Shown in pieces: positions 1 through 8,129 of a DNA stretch of 64,000 bases. The DNA is from Rivularia sp. PCC 7116 (GTDB taxonomy: Bacteria > Cyanobacteriota > Cyanobacteriia > Cyanobacteriales > Nostocaceae). The notes beneath the pieces were generated by a model. That model saw nothing but the letters and a program-made list of their open reading frames with translations, did no database searches and was not told the origin of the DNA. The position numbers and the translations under genes were made by a program. How positions within the stretch are numbered: the first letter of the stretch is position 1; the number at the start of each line of letters is the position of its first letter. The DNA lies in the NCBI RefSeq assembly GCF_000316665.1, contig NC_019678.1, positions 5,518,001-5,582,000 on the forward strand, given 5' to 3'.

Positions 1-2
1 AT

Positions 3-149
3 TATTTAGCTTTAGCAATGTTCAAAACTTATGTCACAAATAATTCAGCTTTTCGCAGCTATTTAAATGCTAATTACATTAATTCTCTCGGTCAAGGTGA
101 TTTATTTTTACGAGTAGTTAACGAACTCAGTAGTGATAATTTAAGGTAA
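3..149 (+). CDS. C-terminal end of a truncated gene, unknown product
   Basis: An open frame enters from the left edge and stops at TAA 147-149, giving the last 48 residues (begins YLALAMFKTYV, ends VNELSSDNLR). The composition is ordinary soluble protein with no recognisable motif. The upstream part lies outside the window, so neither start nor family can be given. The frame is open from the first possible codon and codon use resembles the neighbours, which is the only support that it is coding. Confidence 0.5.
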   Translation, partial: YLALAMFKTYVTNNSAFRSYLNANYINSLGQGDLFLRVVNELSSDNLR

Positions 150-360
150 TTCAATAAAGGTGAGCAAAGAGGAGTAATTAAGGTTTTAATTATGAAATAA
201 ATTTGACTATTTTTATTTATACTTTTATTATGTCAACGTTTTGGTGCGTTAGATAATGTAGAAAAACTTTTCATATTAATAGATAAATTTTCGTGCATCT
301 AACACAACTTAAAAAAATATCGAACCAATTACCAATTACTAATTAACAATTACCAATTAT
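150..360. other. AT-rich spacer with TTACCAATTA-type tandem motif
   Basis: No gene is seen. The end (about 327-362) consists of repeats of the ACCAATTA/TTAACAATTA type. This short-repeat motif recurs beside many genes here (2313-2330, 3890-3920, 5343-5383, 30625-30668, 56041-56070). Confidence 0.5.
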
Positions 361-936
361 CTAATTAGTAAACTGCACCACTTTCTGTTCCAAAACCTGA
401 ATAAAACCGACAGCAATTTGAATTAGCGGCCAAGCTATTAAACAAATGAAACCAGCTTTGCGTGTGGTAATATTTAAGGCTTGAGTGACTGCTATAATTA
501 CAGCTAAAAGACTCCATAATGCTAAAATTAACTCTATGGGTCTTCCTAATAAAGGAATTAAAGTGAGAAAATTTAATACTTGAGGTGCATAGGCAAAACC
601 AATGGGACTTAATAGATTTCTCAGTTTAACTGGTGTTGATTTTATCCATTCCCCTATCTTCCAAATGGTTAAAGTCCAAATATAATAACCAATAATTATC
701 GAAAGTACATCAATTAAAAGCGCTAATAACAGTAAATATATTGAAGCTCGGTTAATTAATAATATAAATAGACTTCCGAAAGCATGAGAAACACCTGCCA
801 AAATCACAATCGTTAAAGCTAATTGATTATTGAAAGGTGTATTGCAAGCGTCATCGTAAAGCTGTTCATTTAAAAGTAAAGCATTTTTTATTGTATATAA
901 CAATTGCCATTTAGATCTATTTTGAGTTGGATTCAT
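361..936 (-). CDS. Yip1-like integral membrane protein
   Basis: 191 residues with about five hydrophobic segments (near 40-62, 64-92, 105-125, 130-155 and 160-180) after a short polar N-terminus. The topology and the motifs SPIGFAYAPQVLNFL and GRPIELILALWSLL resemble the Yip1 family found in many cyanobacteria; its bacterial function is not known. ATG at 936 is the only sensible start and keeps the hydrophilic leader. It is divergent from the next gene, with 93 bp between starts. The family call rests on remembered pattern similarity. Confidence 0.6.
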   Translation of the reverse strand: MNPTQNRSKWQLLYTIKNALLLNEQLYDDACNTPFNNQLALTIVILAGVSHAFGSLFILLINRASIYLLLLALLIDVLSIIIGYYIWTLTIWKIGEWIKSTPVKLRNLLSPIGFAYAPQVLNFLTLIPLLGRPIELILALWSLLAVIIAVTQALNITTRKAGFICLIAWPLIQIAVGFIQVLEQKVVQFTN

Positions 937-1029
937 TTGATTCCACTAGACGCTACCAGAAATTTGAATATAATCGAGTATTGATGAATATGCAATATTC
1001 AGTAGAAATATACTTGTTTATTATAGAAA

Positions 1030-2025
1030 ATGTTGAAAATTATCCAAAATATTTGGGAATGGCTGCGGGGAGAAACTTTAAAATTATTAATTTTTGCAGG
1101 TATATTATTAATTATTTGGGGAATTATTGCTCCCGTCGGTACTTTATCTTGGTGGTTAAGTACTGGTACTCAAGCTTTAGGATTAGATATAAATCCCACT
1201 CCTGATTTAATTAAAAATAATCATTTAGCTAAACCCGGAAATAAAAATTGTTACATCATCTTTCTACCCGGTGTCGGGGATTTCTCTGCTAATGAATTAA
1301 CTCAAGGAGAAGAAGTTTTTCTCAACCAATTAGCAACGCTGCATCCCCAATGTGCAATTGTAGACGATGTATTTCCCTACTCAGCAGCAAATAAAAGTTT
1401 GGGGGGACAGCGTTTTTTAGCTCCTGTATGGCGTTTTGCTTCTAAGGAACATGGCTGGTTGAAGAATGCAGATGTCTTAATTAAAATTCGTAACTTATGG
1501 CGTTTTGCTATTTCTGCCGATAATCGTTACGGTTCCGTTTATAACTTGGGAATTGCCAAAGCGATCGCCGAACGTATGAACGCTGCATCTTCGATAAATA
1601 CAGCATCTACACAACCTATCAAAATAATTCTTATCGGTACCAGCGGCGGAGCGCAAGTATCTTTAGGAGCAGTAGAATATTTATACAAGTGGTTAAATAC
1701 ACGGTTAATAGTCGTTTCAGTAGGTGGCAGTTTCGACGGTGAAACTGGTTTTAATCAAGTTGAAAAAGTATATCACCTGCGCGGTAGTCGAGATTGGGTT
1801 GAAGATGTTACCAAAATTATATTTGCAGACAGATGGTCTTGGATGGTAAATTCTCCTTTTATTCAAGCAGTAAGGCAGAAACGCTATCAAATAGTAGAAA
1901 CTGGCTCCCATACTCATGATGGTAAATATGGGTATTTTAGTACTGGGAAAATAGATAATACTCAAACAACTTATGTAGGCTTACTGTTAGAAAAAGTTGA
2001 TTGGTTGCCCATTTGGGATGATTAA
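1030..2025 (+). CDS. Membrane-anchored alpha/beta-hydrolase-like protein
   Basis: 331 residues. Residues about 14-36 form one hydrophobic segment, so the protein is probably anchored with its main domain on one side of the membrane. Two motifs suggest an alpha/beta-hydrolase fold: a beta strand plus turn CYIIFLPGVGDFS near residue 75, and IILIGTSGGAQVSLGA near 200, whose GTSGG fits the G-x-S-x-G nucleophile elbow. A late His in GSHTHDGKYGY (near 300) could complete a triad. The substrate is unknown. The start at 1030 is kept because the ORF just upstream (927-1205, other frame) shows no protein-like composition. Confidence 0.55.
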   Translation: MLKIIQNIWEWLRGETLKLLIFAGILLIIWGIIAPVGTLSWWLSTGTQALGLDINPTPDLIKNNHLAKPGNKNCYIIFLPGVGDFSANELTQGEEVFLNQLATLHPQCAIVDDVFPYSAANKSLGGQRFLAPVWRFASKEHGWLKNADVLIKIRNLWRFAISADNRYGSVYNLGIAKAIAERMNAASSINTASTQPIKIILIGTSGGAQVSLGAVEYLYKWLNTRLIVVSVGGSFDGETGFNQVEKVYHLRGSRDWVEDVTKIIFADRWSWMVNSPFIQAVRQKRYQIVETGSHTHDGKYGYFSTGKIDNTQTTYVGLLLEKVDWLPIWDD

Positions 2026-2315
2026 GATTGGTTCTGAATTACGTAATTTACTCATCGCAAGCAGTAGCTAGATGTTCTGCCTTCACCTTTATATGCGGCT
2101 CATCGGAAAGCGCTAAAATTCCGAGATTGCTTCTCTACAGTGCGTTTCGCTCGCAATGACAACTTTGCTTTACATAAGTCCTAATTGGGGTTAATAGAGC
2201 TGCAATAACCAACAGTTTAATTTCTCAGATTGTTTATAAATAAGGAAATAGAAAACAAAAATTATTGCAATGACAGTAAATCAATTACTCACAATCCCCA
2301 ATTCCCCATTCTCAA
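2026..2315. repeat. Spacer with a degenerate 'GCTTC...CGCAATGAC' palindrome
   Basis: Between convergent genes. Around 2127-2162 lies GATTGCTTCTCTACAGTGCG followed by a run ending CTCGCAATGACAAC. This is a degenerate copy of the palindromic family seen in full at 40756-40826 and 58453-58537. No ORF is supported. Confidence 0.5.
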
Positions 2316-3599
2316 TTACCAATTACCCAAAACTATCGCAATCATTGCAATACCAATCATAATTACCAACATGACTTTACCACCAGGGACGAGAGATTGA
2401 TTCAATTCCTTGTATTTATCTCTTTGCTTCCAAGCAATAGTAGCAGGAATTATACCTCCCAAAATTGAAACGCTGAAGGTGCCAGCATAATCCAAAGCTG
2501 TGTAAAAAATATTGGGGTTAATAGCAGAAAAACCCATTGGCGGAAATAAAATCAATGAAATTAACGGTAAACTAACTGTCGGAGTATCCGAAAACAAATT
2601 CATGTCTTTGAATAAATCCCGCAAACCGTAGAAAAAACCAATAAAAGACGTTGCGATCGCAAACTCGGAGAATATGGTAACTAAAATCCCCAACCATTGC
2701 CCCGCATCACCAGCACGCAATACCTGTAAAGGATCGAAAACGCTGCTGTTTCCAGAAATATTTTCTAACATCGTCGGAGTTACGCTTCCCAAAATCACCG
2801 CATTCCACAGCAAAAACATCGTTAACGGAATAGCAGAGCCCACAACGATGGATTGACGAACTTTATCAGCATCCCCTTCCAACTGAGTCGCAACCACCGG
2901 CACAATATTATGAAAAAACAGCGCTACTAACATTACCGATAACGCCGGAGGAAGCGCAGCCCAATCTTGAGACAACAAAGAATTTGGATTAACTTGCGTA
3001 GCACCTAACAATAGCAATCCAATAAACGAAGCGATAACGATTGCTACAAACAAGCTATTTAATCTTTCAATAAATCTGTCTCTACCCAGATATAAAACAC
3101 CGCCAAATATTAAAGCAAATCCCGTACTTCCCATCCATGCAGGTAACGCCGGTAAATCCCATATTCTTTCCACCGCAGAGATTAATATTTCCCCACCTTG
3201 AGAAACATAAGCTATCAACAAAGCATAATGTAGAAACAGGTAAGCAGCACCCGCAGCTTTAGCTTCGACTCCACCCAGCGTACTTTCAACCATTGCCAGC
3301 AAACCATTACTAGCACGTCCGTTGTAACGCATACCGTTTAAAGTCACCTCTGCAATCAGCAAAGCCGAAATTACAGCGTACAGCCAAACACCTATCAATA
3401 AAGCTGTAGAAGGCAAAACACCAGAAGGTAAAGTCACCGCAGGTAAAGCCAAAATTCCCGCACCTACCGTAGTTCCAGCAATCAGCGCCGTACTCCCAAA
3501 AACGCTACCCGGTTTGCGAACAAACTTATTTCCATCAAAGGAAACATTAGAAAACAACCGAGTAGTTTCCGGAACGTTCAACTTGTCAATTGTCTTCAT
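2316..3599 (-). CDS. Aromatic amino acid permease (HAAAP/TyrP-Mtr type)
   Basis: 427 residues and about 11 hydrophobic helices. The first helix carries the family-typical glycine-rich stretch GTTVGAGILALPAVT (near residues 42-56), followed by a helix with LLIAEVTLN. Members of the hydroxy/aromatic amino acid permease family (TyrP, Mtr, TnaB) are proton-coupled importers of tyrosine or tryptophan in the inner membrane; the substrate here cannot be read from the sequence. Length matches the family (about 400-430). ATG at 3599 begins a roughly 35-residue cytoplasmic tail. It is a single gene, convergent with the upstream hydrolase-like gene. Confidence 0.8.
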   Translation of the reverse strand: MKTIDKLNVPETTRLFSNVSFDGNKFVRKPGSVFGSTALIAGTTVGAGILALPAVTLPSGVLPSTALLIGVWLYAVISALLIAEVTLNGMRYNGRASNGLLAMVESTLGGVEAKAAGAAYLFLHYALLIAYVSQGGEILISAVERIWDLPALPAWMGSTGFALIFGGVLYLGRDRFIERLNSLFVAIVIASFIGLLLLGATQVNPNSLLSQDWAALPPALSVMLVALFFHNIVPVVATQLEGDADKVRQSIVVGSAIPLTMFLLWNAVILGSVTPTMLENISGNSSVFDPLQVLRAGDAGQWLGILVTIFSEFAIATSFIGFFYGLRDLFKDMNLFSDTPTVSLPLISLILFPPMGFSAINPNIFYTALDYAGTFSVSILGGIIPATIAWKQRDKYKELNQSLVPGGKVMLVIMIGIAMIAIVLGNW

Positions 3600-3923
3600 A
3601 AAAAGAAATATAAAGTTATGTTAACTATTTTAGCAAAATGTTGATGACTGCTTCAGGTTGAAATTACCCCACCCCCATCACCTCTCCTTGTCAACCTCAC
3701 CCCTATCCCCTCTTTTTATTGAGGAGAGGGGTATTTGATATTAAATTAATGCACCAATTGTTAAATAATTCTAATTAACGAAAAATCAACTCTTGTTTCA
3801 ACAATAAATAATGTTGGGTTACGGTGCGAATTAAACTTATAATTATCATCTAAATTGACTCATCGCACCTAACCCAAACTACAGATTATTCCTAATTACC
3901 CATTACCCATTACCAATTAATAT
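3600..3923. repeat. Repeat-filled spacer (CCTCACC...GAGAGG and TTGGGTTACG palindromes)
   Basis: Positions 3664-3731 hold a CCTCACCCC/CTTTTTATTGAGGAGAGGGG fold-back. Positions 3812-3883 hold a palindrome with arms GTTGGGTTACGGTGCGA and TCGCACCTAACCCAA, one member of the commonest dispersed palindrome family in this window. No gene is seen. Confidence 0.7.
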
Positions 3924-4556
3924 ATGTACGGAGCAAATCCAAACGAAAAACATCCGATGGAAGGATTTCCACAAATATGTTTTATCAAGAATACAGTCAA
4001 AAATCCGAATATAATTATTGGCGATTATACTTATTACGATGACTTAGAAGATTCCGAGAATTTTGAGCGTAACGTTCTTTATCATTTCCCTTTTATTGGC
4101 GATAAATTAATTATTGGTAAATTTTGCGCTTTAGCAACAGGTGTAAAGTTTATTATGAATGGTGCAAATCATAAAATATCGGGTTTTTCTACCTATCCAT
4201 TTCAAATATTTGGTAATGGTTGGGAAAAAGTCACGCCGCAACCAGATGAACTACCAAATAAAGGTGATACTGTCGTTGGTAACGATGTTTGGATTGGTTA
4301 TGAAGCTTTGATTATGCCAGGAGTACAAATTGGTGATGGTGCAATTATTGCTTCAAAATCCGTTGTTACCAAGGACGTTGCGGCATATACGGTTGTAGGT
4401 GGAAATCCAGCCAAATTTATAAAAAAACGCTTTGCTGATGATGTTATTGATAAGTTATTAAAAATTGCTTGGTGGAATTGGGATATTGAGAAAATTACCC
4501 GTAATTTAGAGAAAATTGTCGGTGATGATATTGAAGCTTTGAAAAATTGTATTTAA
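3924..4556 (+). CDS. Vat/CatB-type xenobiotic O-acetyltransferase
   Basis: 210 residues. It is a left-handed beta-helix acetyltransferase: hexapeptide repeats run from [13 protein letters not shown] to [36 protein letters not shown], with the family's loop [15 protein letters not shown] (His near residue 80 is the expected catalytic base). N-terminal [12 protein letters not shown] and C-terminal WWNWDIEKI are typical of the Vat (streptogramin A) and CatB (chloramphenicol) branch, which uses acetyl-CoA. Chromosomal relatives occur widely in cyanobacteria, so the natural substrate is uncertain and resistance should not be assumed. ATG 3924 follows a TACCAATTAA repeat directly, and no clear ribosome site is visible. 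Confidence 0.85.
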   Translation: MYGANPNEKHPMEGFPQICFIKNTVKNPNIIIGDYTYYDDLEDSENFERNVLYHFPFIGDKLIIGKFCALATGVKFIMNGANHKISGFSTYPFQIFGNGWEKVTPQPDELPNKGDTVVGNDVWIGYEALIMPGVQIGDGAIIASKSVVTKDVAAYTVVGGNPAKFIKKRFADDVIDKLLKIAWWNWDIEKITRNLEKIVGDDIEALKNCI

Positions 4557-4563
4557 GAGAATT

Positions 4564-4636
4564 TGTAGGGTGTGTTACGGCTTCAAGAATGTATCGTAAA
4601 ATATTGTAAGTTAGATGTTGCCGTAACGCACCATTT
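4564..4636. repeat. Dispersed palindrome, GGTGTGTTACGG type
   Basis: The arms GGTGTGTTACGG and CCGTAACGCACC are separated by about 45 bases. Related copies lie at 5258-5335, 9203-9270, 10464-10532 and 43743-43826. It sits just after the acetyltransferase stop and could act as a transcript-end structure. Confidence 0.6.
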
Positions 4637-4672
4637 ATGTAAAAAATGAGTGATTAATTGAATAAATATCCT

Positions 4673-4764
4673 GTTTTAACCATAAATAAATGTTGGGAAG
4701 GGGCGCGAATAAAACTTAAAATCATCAACTAAATTTACTCATACCATCTAACCCAAGCTACAAA
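4673..4764. repeat. Palindrome copy, downstream flank of the zinc-ribbon gene
   Basis: Begins with GTTTTAACCATAAAT, then ATGTTGGGAAGGGGCGCGAA, and ends CTAACCCAAGCTACAAA. The same order of blocks occurs at 5142-5232. The last codons and TAG of the 134-residue gene fall inside the right arm. Confidence 0.7.
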
Positions 4765-5152
4765 CTTCTGCTTCGATCCCCTCACATTCTAAAAGCTTTT
4801 GTAAATAAAAAATCTCAATTTTTGTACCATTAACAATAGGCTTAGGGAAAAGCTTTAAAATATTGGATGCTTCTGTAATTGAAATTTCCAGAGCGTCACG
4901 CAATACTTTTACAGCTTTCACTTTGTTTAACTCAGGTTGTTTAATAAAAAGCTGATATTCGCCTTCTTCAGCCAATATTAACTGTCTAATATCATCAGGA
5001 GGAAAACCAATATCATCAGATTCTATCATTGAACTACAGAAGGGACATATATATGAAATGCTCCATCTAAGACGTTGATTCATAACTGTTTGTTGAACGC
5101 TGATATTTATTTTTTTCTTGCACTCATCGCAATAATCTTCAGTTTTAACCAT
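4748..5152 (-). CDS. Zinc-ribbon protein with ribosomal L7/L12 C-terminal-like domain
   Basis: 134 residues. The N-terminal half has two Cys pairs, C-x2-C at residues 8/11 and about 36/39 (CDEC, CPFC), consistent with a zinc ribbon. The C-terminal part resembles the L7/L12 C-terminal domain: KVKAVKVLRDALEISITEASN, then a proline-containing loop and KLLECEGIEAEV, matching the helix-loop-helix that in L7/L12 contacts translation GTPases. Whether it acts at the ribosome is unknown. ATG at 5152 lies inside one copy of a direct repeat (5142-5232) and the stop inside the other (4673-4764), so repeats frame the gene and the last residues are repeat-encoded. Confidence 0.6.
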   Translation of the reverse strand: MVKTEDYCDECKKKINISVQQTVMNQRLRWSISYICPFCSSMIESDDIGFPPDDIRQLILAEEGEYQLFIKQPELNKVKAVKVLRDALEISITEASNILKLFPKPIVNGTKIEIFYLQKLLECEGIEAEVCSLG

Positions 5153-5232
5153 AAATTATGTTGGGAAGGGGGCGCGAATTTCACTTATAATTCTCAACTA
5201 AATTGAATCGTCGCACCTAACCCAACCTACAA
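5142..5232. repeat. Palindrome copy, upstream flank of the zinc-ribbon gene
   Basis: A direct repeat of 4673-4764: GTTTTAACCATAAAT, ATGTTGGGAAGGGGGCGCG, then CGCACCTAACCCAACCTACAAA. Its first 11 bases overlap the start of the 134-residue gene. It is followed at 5258-5335 by another palindrome (GGTGCGTGACGC / GCGTCACAGCACC). Confidence 0.7.
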
Positions 5233-5383
5233 ATTAATCTACTTGAAATATTTTCATCATAATTGATTGGTGCGTGACGCTAAATATAACATATAACTAC
5301 GTTCAAATTTGTTTTATAGCGTCACAGCACCCTACAAAAAAATATTACCAATTACCCATTACCCATTACCAATTACCAATTAA

Positions 5384-6391
5384 TTAAACCTTCAAACCGT
5401 CATTAATCAATCCAGGTATAACATCTTTTTTATTTTTAGAAATCTCTAGAAAAGAACATTTTTCTAAAGGCGAATCAAATAAATGCAGGTCGAATTCATC
5501 AGATAAATCTTCAAATACTTTAATACCTCTGACGCTATTACCTCTGTTATCAATTAACGGAGAAAAAACTGCAATACCAGCCTTATCTGGAATTACACCA
5601 ATTATTCCTCCCGACACTCCACTTTTTGCCGGAATTCCCACCCGATAAGCCCATTCACCAGCATAGTTATACATGCCACAAGTATGCATAACGCTTAAAA
5701 TATCTCTGACATAACAGGATTTTACTGCTTGTTTATTCGTTATAGGATTAATGCCTCGATTTGCTAAAGTTGCAGCCATCACTGCTAAATCGTGACAGTT
5801 AACAACTAAAGAACATTGTTGAAAATATAGGTCTAAAATTTCATCAATATTATTTTCAATTATGCCAAAATTAAGCAGTAAATTTGCTAAAGCGCGGTTG
5901 CGGTGCCCGGTAGCTCGTTCGGACATAAATACAGGAGCATCAATAAATACATCATGTCCGATATAGCGACGGAACATTGCTAATAATCGATTCAGCTTTT
6001 CCGTACCATTAGCACCTTGAATTAAACCAGCAGTGGCAATTGCTCCAGCATTAACCATCGGATTATCTGGGCGTTTAGAATTTTCATCCAAGCGAATCAC
6101 AGAATTGAAGGGGTCCCCCGTAGGTTCTACCCCGATTTTTTCTAACAGTGTTTCGCGATCGCAGTCTTCTAATGCCATGCCGTAAACAAAAACTTTAGAT
6201 ATAGACTGAATCGTAAAATGCTCTCGGATGTCTCCAACTTCAAAAATCTCCCCTTCCTTAGTGACAATGGAGATTGCAAACCAATTGGGATTGGCTTTTG
6301 TTAACTCGGGAATATAGCTAGCCAAAGAACCATTATCAAAATCGCGATATTTTTCATAGAGATGCTTGATGAATTCTGGCAAGTCAGACAT
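5384..6391 (-). CDS. glsA: Glutaminase
   Basis: 335 residues; hydrolyses L-glutamine to glutamate and ammonia in the cytoplasm. It has the beta-lactamase-like fold: the S-x-x-K motif (QSISKVF, Ser63/Lys66) is the expected nucleophile pair, followed by [10 protein letters not shown], the [13 protein letters not shown] block and [16 protein letters not shown] near residues 255-270, all family signatures. Length is slightly above the usual 305-310 because of a C-terminal extension rich in Lys/Asn. ATG at 6391 is the natural start. It is monocistronic; its nitrogen-linked role suggests NtcA control, but I did not find a clear NtcA site upstream. Confidence 0.95.
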   Translation of the reverse strand: MSDLPEFIKHLYEKYRDFDNGSLASYIPELTKANPNWFAISIVTKEGEIFEVGDIREHFTIQSISKVFVYGMALEDCDRETLLEKIGVEPTGDPFNSVIRLDENSKRPDNPMVNAGAIATAGLIQGANGTEKLNRLLAMFRRYIGHDVFIDAPVFMSERATGHRNRALANLLLNFGIIENNIDEILDLYFQQCSLVVNCHDLAVMAATLANRGINPITNKQAVKSCYVRDILSVMHTCGMYNYAGEWAYRVGIPAKSGVSGGIIGVIPDKAGIAVFSPLIDNRGNSVRGIKVFEDLSDEFDLHLFDSPLEKCSFLEISKNKKDVIPGLINDGLKV

Positions 6392-6715
6392 TTTGTATTC
6401 TATTTCTTTGATTACACTGATTTTAACTTGACATAAAACAAACTCATAAACTTAAAATCAATCGTTATGCTTCCCTCTCCTTAATAAGGAGAGGGATTGA
6501 GGGTGAGGTTTCATATTTAACAATTAAGCCAAGTAAGCAATCCCGTTTTTACATTACTTAACTTATATATATAAAAATTATTTTTTGGATAGCTATGTCG
6601 AAAATAGATTTTATATATATATAAACAAGTGCAAAATGTCCATTGTAGAAAATAGGGCAAAGTATTAATATACAACCCAACATTAACTACTTCCTTTTTA
6701 GGGAGAGTATAAAAG
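6392..6715. repeat. Divergent spacer with a CTCTCC...GGAGAGGG fold-back
   Basis: Positions 6471-6511 hold CTTCCCTCTCCTTAATAAGG followed by AGAGGGATTGAGGGTGAGG, a fold-back of the CCTCACCC family. About 6560-6630 has two TATATATATA tracts. Position 6700-6706 (AGGGAGA) is a good ribosome binding site for the gene at 6716. It must hold two divergent promoters, none identifiable with confidence. Confidence 0.5.
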
Positions 6716-8044
6716 ATGCTTGAAAGTATAAAAAAAATTGACAATCCTTTACTTAGAAGTACTGCATATGCAAGCATGGGTTTTGCAATTTCAACAATTG
6801 TAGCTGGTGCAGTTATCGGTTTAATCAATCCCAGAGACAAAGATGCAAATAAATTTGGTATTTTTTCCTCAGTTTTTGGTGTTGCTGGTGGTGCTGCTTT
6901 AGGTTTTGTGACAGCAGGAAAAGATACATCTGAGGAAGTTGAAAATAAACCAGTTCAAACGATAGCTAAAGTTACAGATGAAAGTTGGAAAGATTGGCGT
7001 AATTTTGTAGTATTCAAAAAAGTAAAAGAGAGCGATGGAATTACTTCTTTTTATCTTAAACCCCAGGATGAAGCGAAAATTCCCAGCTTTAAACCAGGTC
7101 AATTTTTAACTATTAAATTAGATATTCCAGGACAGGATAAACCTGTAATTCGTACTTACTCACTTTCCGATTATAGTCCAACAAATCAATATTATCGACT
7201 TTCAATTAAGCGCGAACCTGCTCCTAAAAATTTGGATGTTCCTCCAGGTATCGCTTCTAATTTTATGCATGATTGTATCGAAGAAGGTGCGATAATTCCG
7301 GCGAAGCCACCTAATGGAAGATTTTATCTCGATCCAGAGAAATCAACACCAGCAGTACTTATTAGTAATGGTGTGGGGATAACTCCCATGTATTGTATGG
7401 CAAAAGCTTGTGCCTTTGAAAATCCTCAGCGTGAAGTTTACTTTGTACATGGTGCAAGAAACGGTGATTTTCATGCTTTTCAACAAGAAGTAATGGGTTT
7501 AGGCAAACAAAATCCCAACTTTAAAGTACATTATCGCTACAGCCGTCCTCAAGATGGAGATGAAGAAAATTTTCACAGTGTTGGTTACGTTGACATCAAT
7601 TTAATTAAAGAATTAGCACATGAAAACGCAGAATTTTATTTATGTGGTTCCCCAGCATTTATGAATTCTTTGCGGGAAGGATTAAAAGAATGGGGAGTTC
7701 CCGAAAATCGGGTTTTCTTTGAATCTTTTAGTAAAGCTCCGAAAAAATCCTCTTCAGATTCTACTAATATTGCTAATGGTGTGGAAACAGCCGAAATTGA
7801 ATTTGCCCAATCCGGTAAAACCCTAACTTGGAATCAAGGAGACGGCACAATTTTAGAATTTGCAGAAGCTAACGGAATTAATCCTTCTTTTAGCTGTCGT
7901 GTAGGTGTATGTTTAACCTGTAGTTGTCAAATTAAAGAAGGTGAAGTTGCATATCAGGAAGAGCCTAACGGTACCCCCGATGACGGTGAAGTTTTGATTT
8001 GTATTTCTGTGCCGAAGACAGAAAAGGTTGTACTTGATATTTAA
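6716..8044 (+). CDS. Membrane-anchored FAD/NAD(P)H reductase with C-terminal 2Fe-2S ferredoxin domain
   Basis: 442 residues in three parts. Residues about 15-70 hold two hydrophobic, Ala/Gly-rich segments, a likely membrane anchor. Residues about 95-335 form a ferredoxin-reductase module: FAD motif RTYSLSDY and nucleotide motif ISNGVGITPM, with LCGSPAFM further on. Residues about 355-442 form a plant-type 2Fe-2S domain with C-x4-C-x2-C (SCRVGVCLTC, near 393-401) and a fourth Cys in LICISVP (near 429). This order matches Hcr and flavohaemoprotein-type electron-transfer enzymes, but without a globin domain. It likely passes electrons from NAD(P)H to an unidentified membrane or soluble acceptor. 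The ribosome site AGGGAGA lies 9 bases before ATG. Confidence 0.8.
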   Translation: MLESIKKIDNPLLRSTAYASMGFAISTIVAGAVIGLINPRDKDANKFGIFSSVFGVAGGAALGFVTAGKDTSEEVENKPVQTIAKVTDESWKDWRNFVVFKKVKESDGITSFYLKPQDEAKIPSFKPGQFLTIKLDIPGQDKPVIRTYSLSDYSPTNQYYRLSIKREPAPKNLDVPPGIASNFMHDCIEEGAIIPAKPPNGRFYLDPEKSTPAVLISNGVGITPMYCMAKACAFENPQREVYFVHGARNGDFHAFQQEVMGLGKQNPNFKVHYRYSRPQDGDEENFHSVGYVDINLIKELAHENAEFYLCGSPAFMNSLREGLKEWGVPENRVFFESFSKAPKKSSSDSTNIANGVETAEIEFAQSGKTLTWNQGDGTILEFAEANGINPSFSCRVGVCLTCSCQIKEGEVAYQEEPNGTPDDGEVLICISVPKTEKVVLDI

Positions 8045-8062
8045 TTGTTACTGTGGTTGTGT

Positions 8063-8089
8063 GAGACGGGGCGCACTGCGCTCCGTCTC
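8063..8089. terminator. Strong hairpin after the reductase gene
   Basis: Stem GAGACGGGGCGC with GCGCTCCGTCTC, a 3-base loop and one mismatch. It begins 18 bases after the stop. It belongs to a common cyanobacterial repeat type but could also end transcription; no long U tract follows. Confidence 0.5.
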
Positions 8090-8129
8090 TACAATAATTG
8101 TGGTTGCAAATCTAAAATCTAAAATTTAA

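Noticed and set aside
927-1205. 92-residue plus-strand ORF overlapping the hydrolase-like gene
   Set aside because: It overlaps a better supported frame and has random, Tyr/Ile-rich composition.
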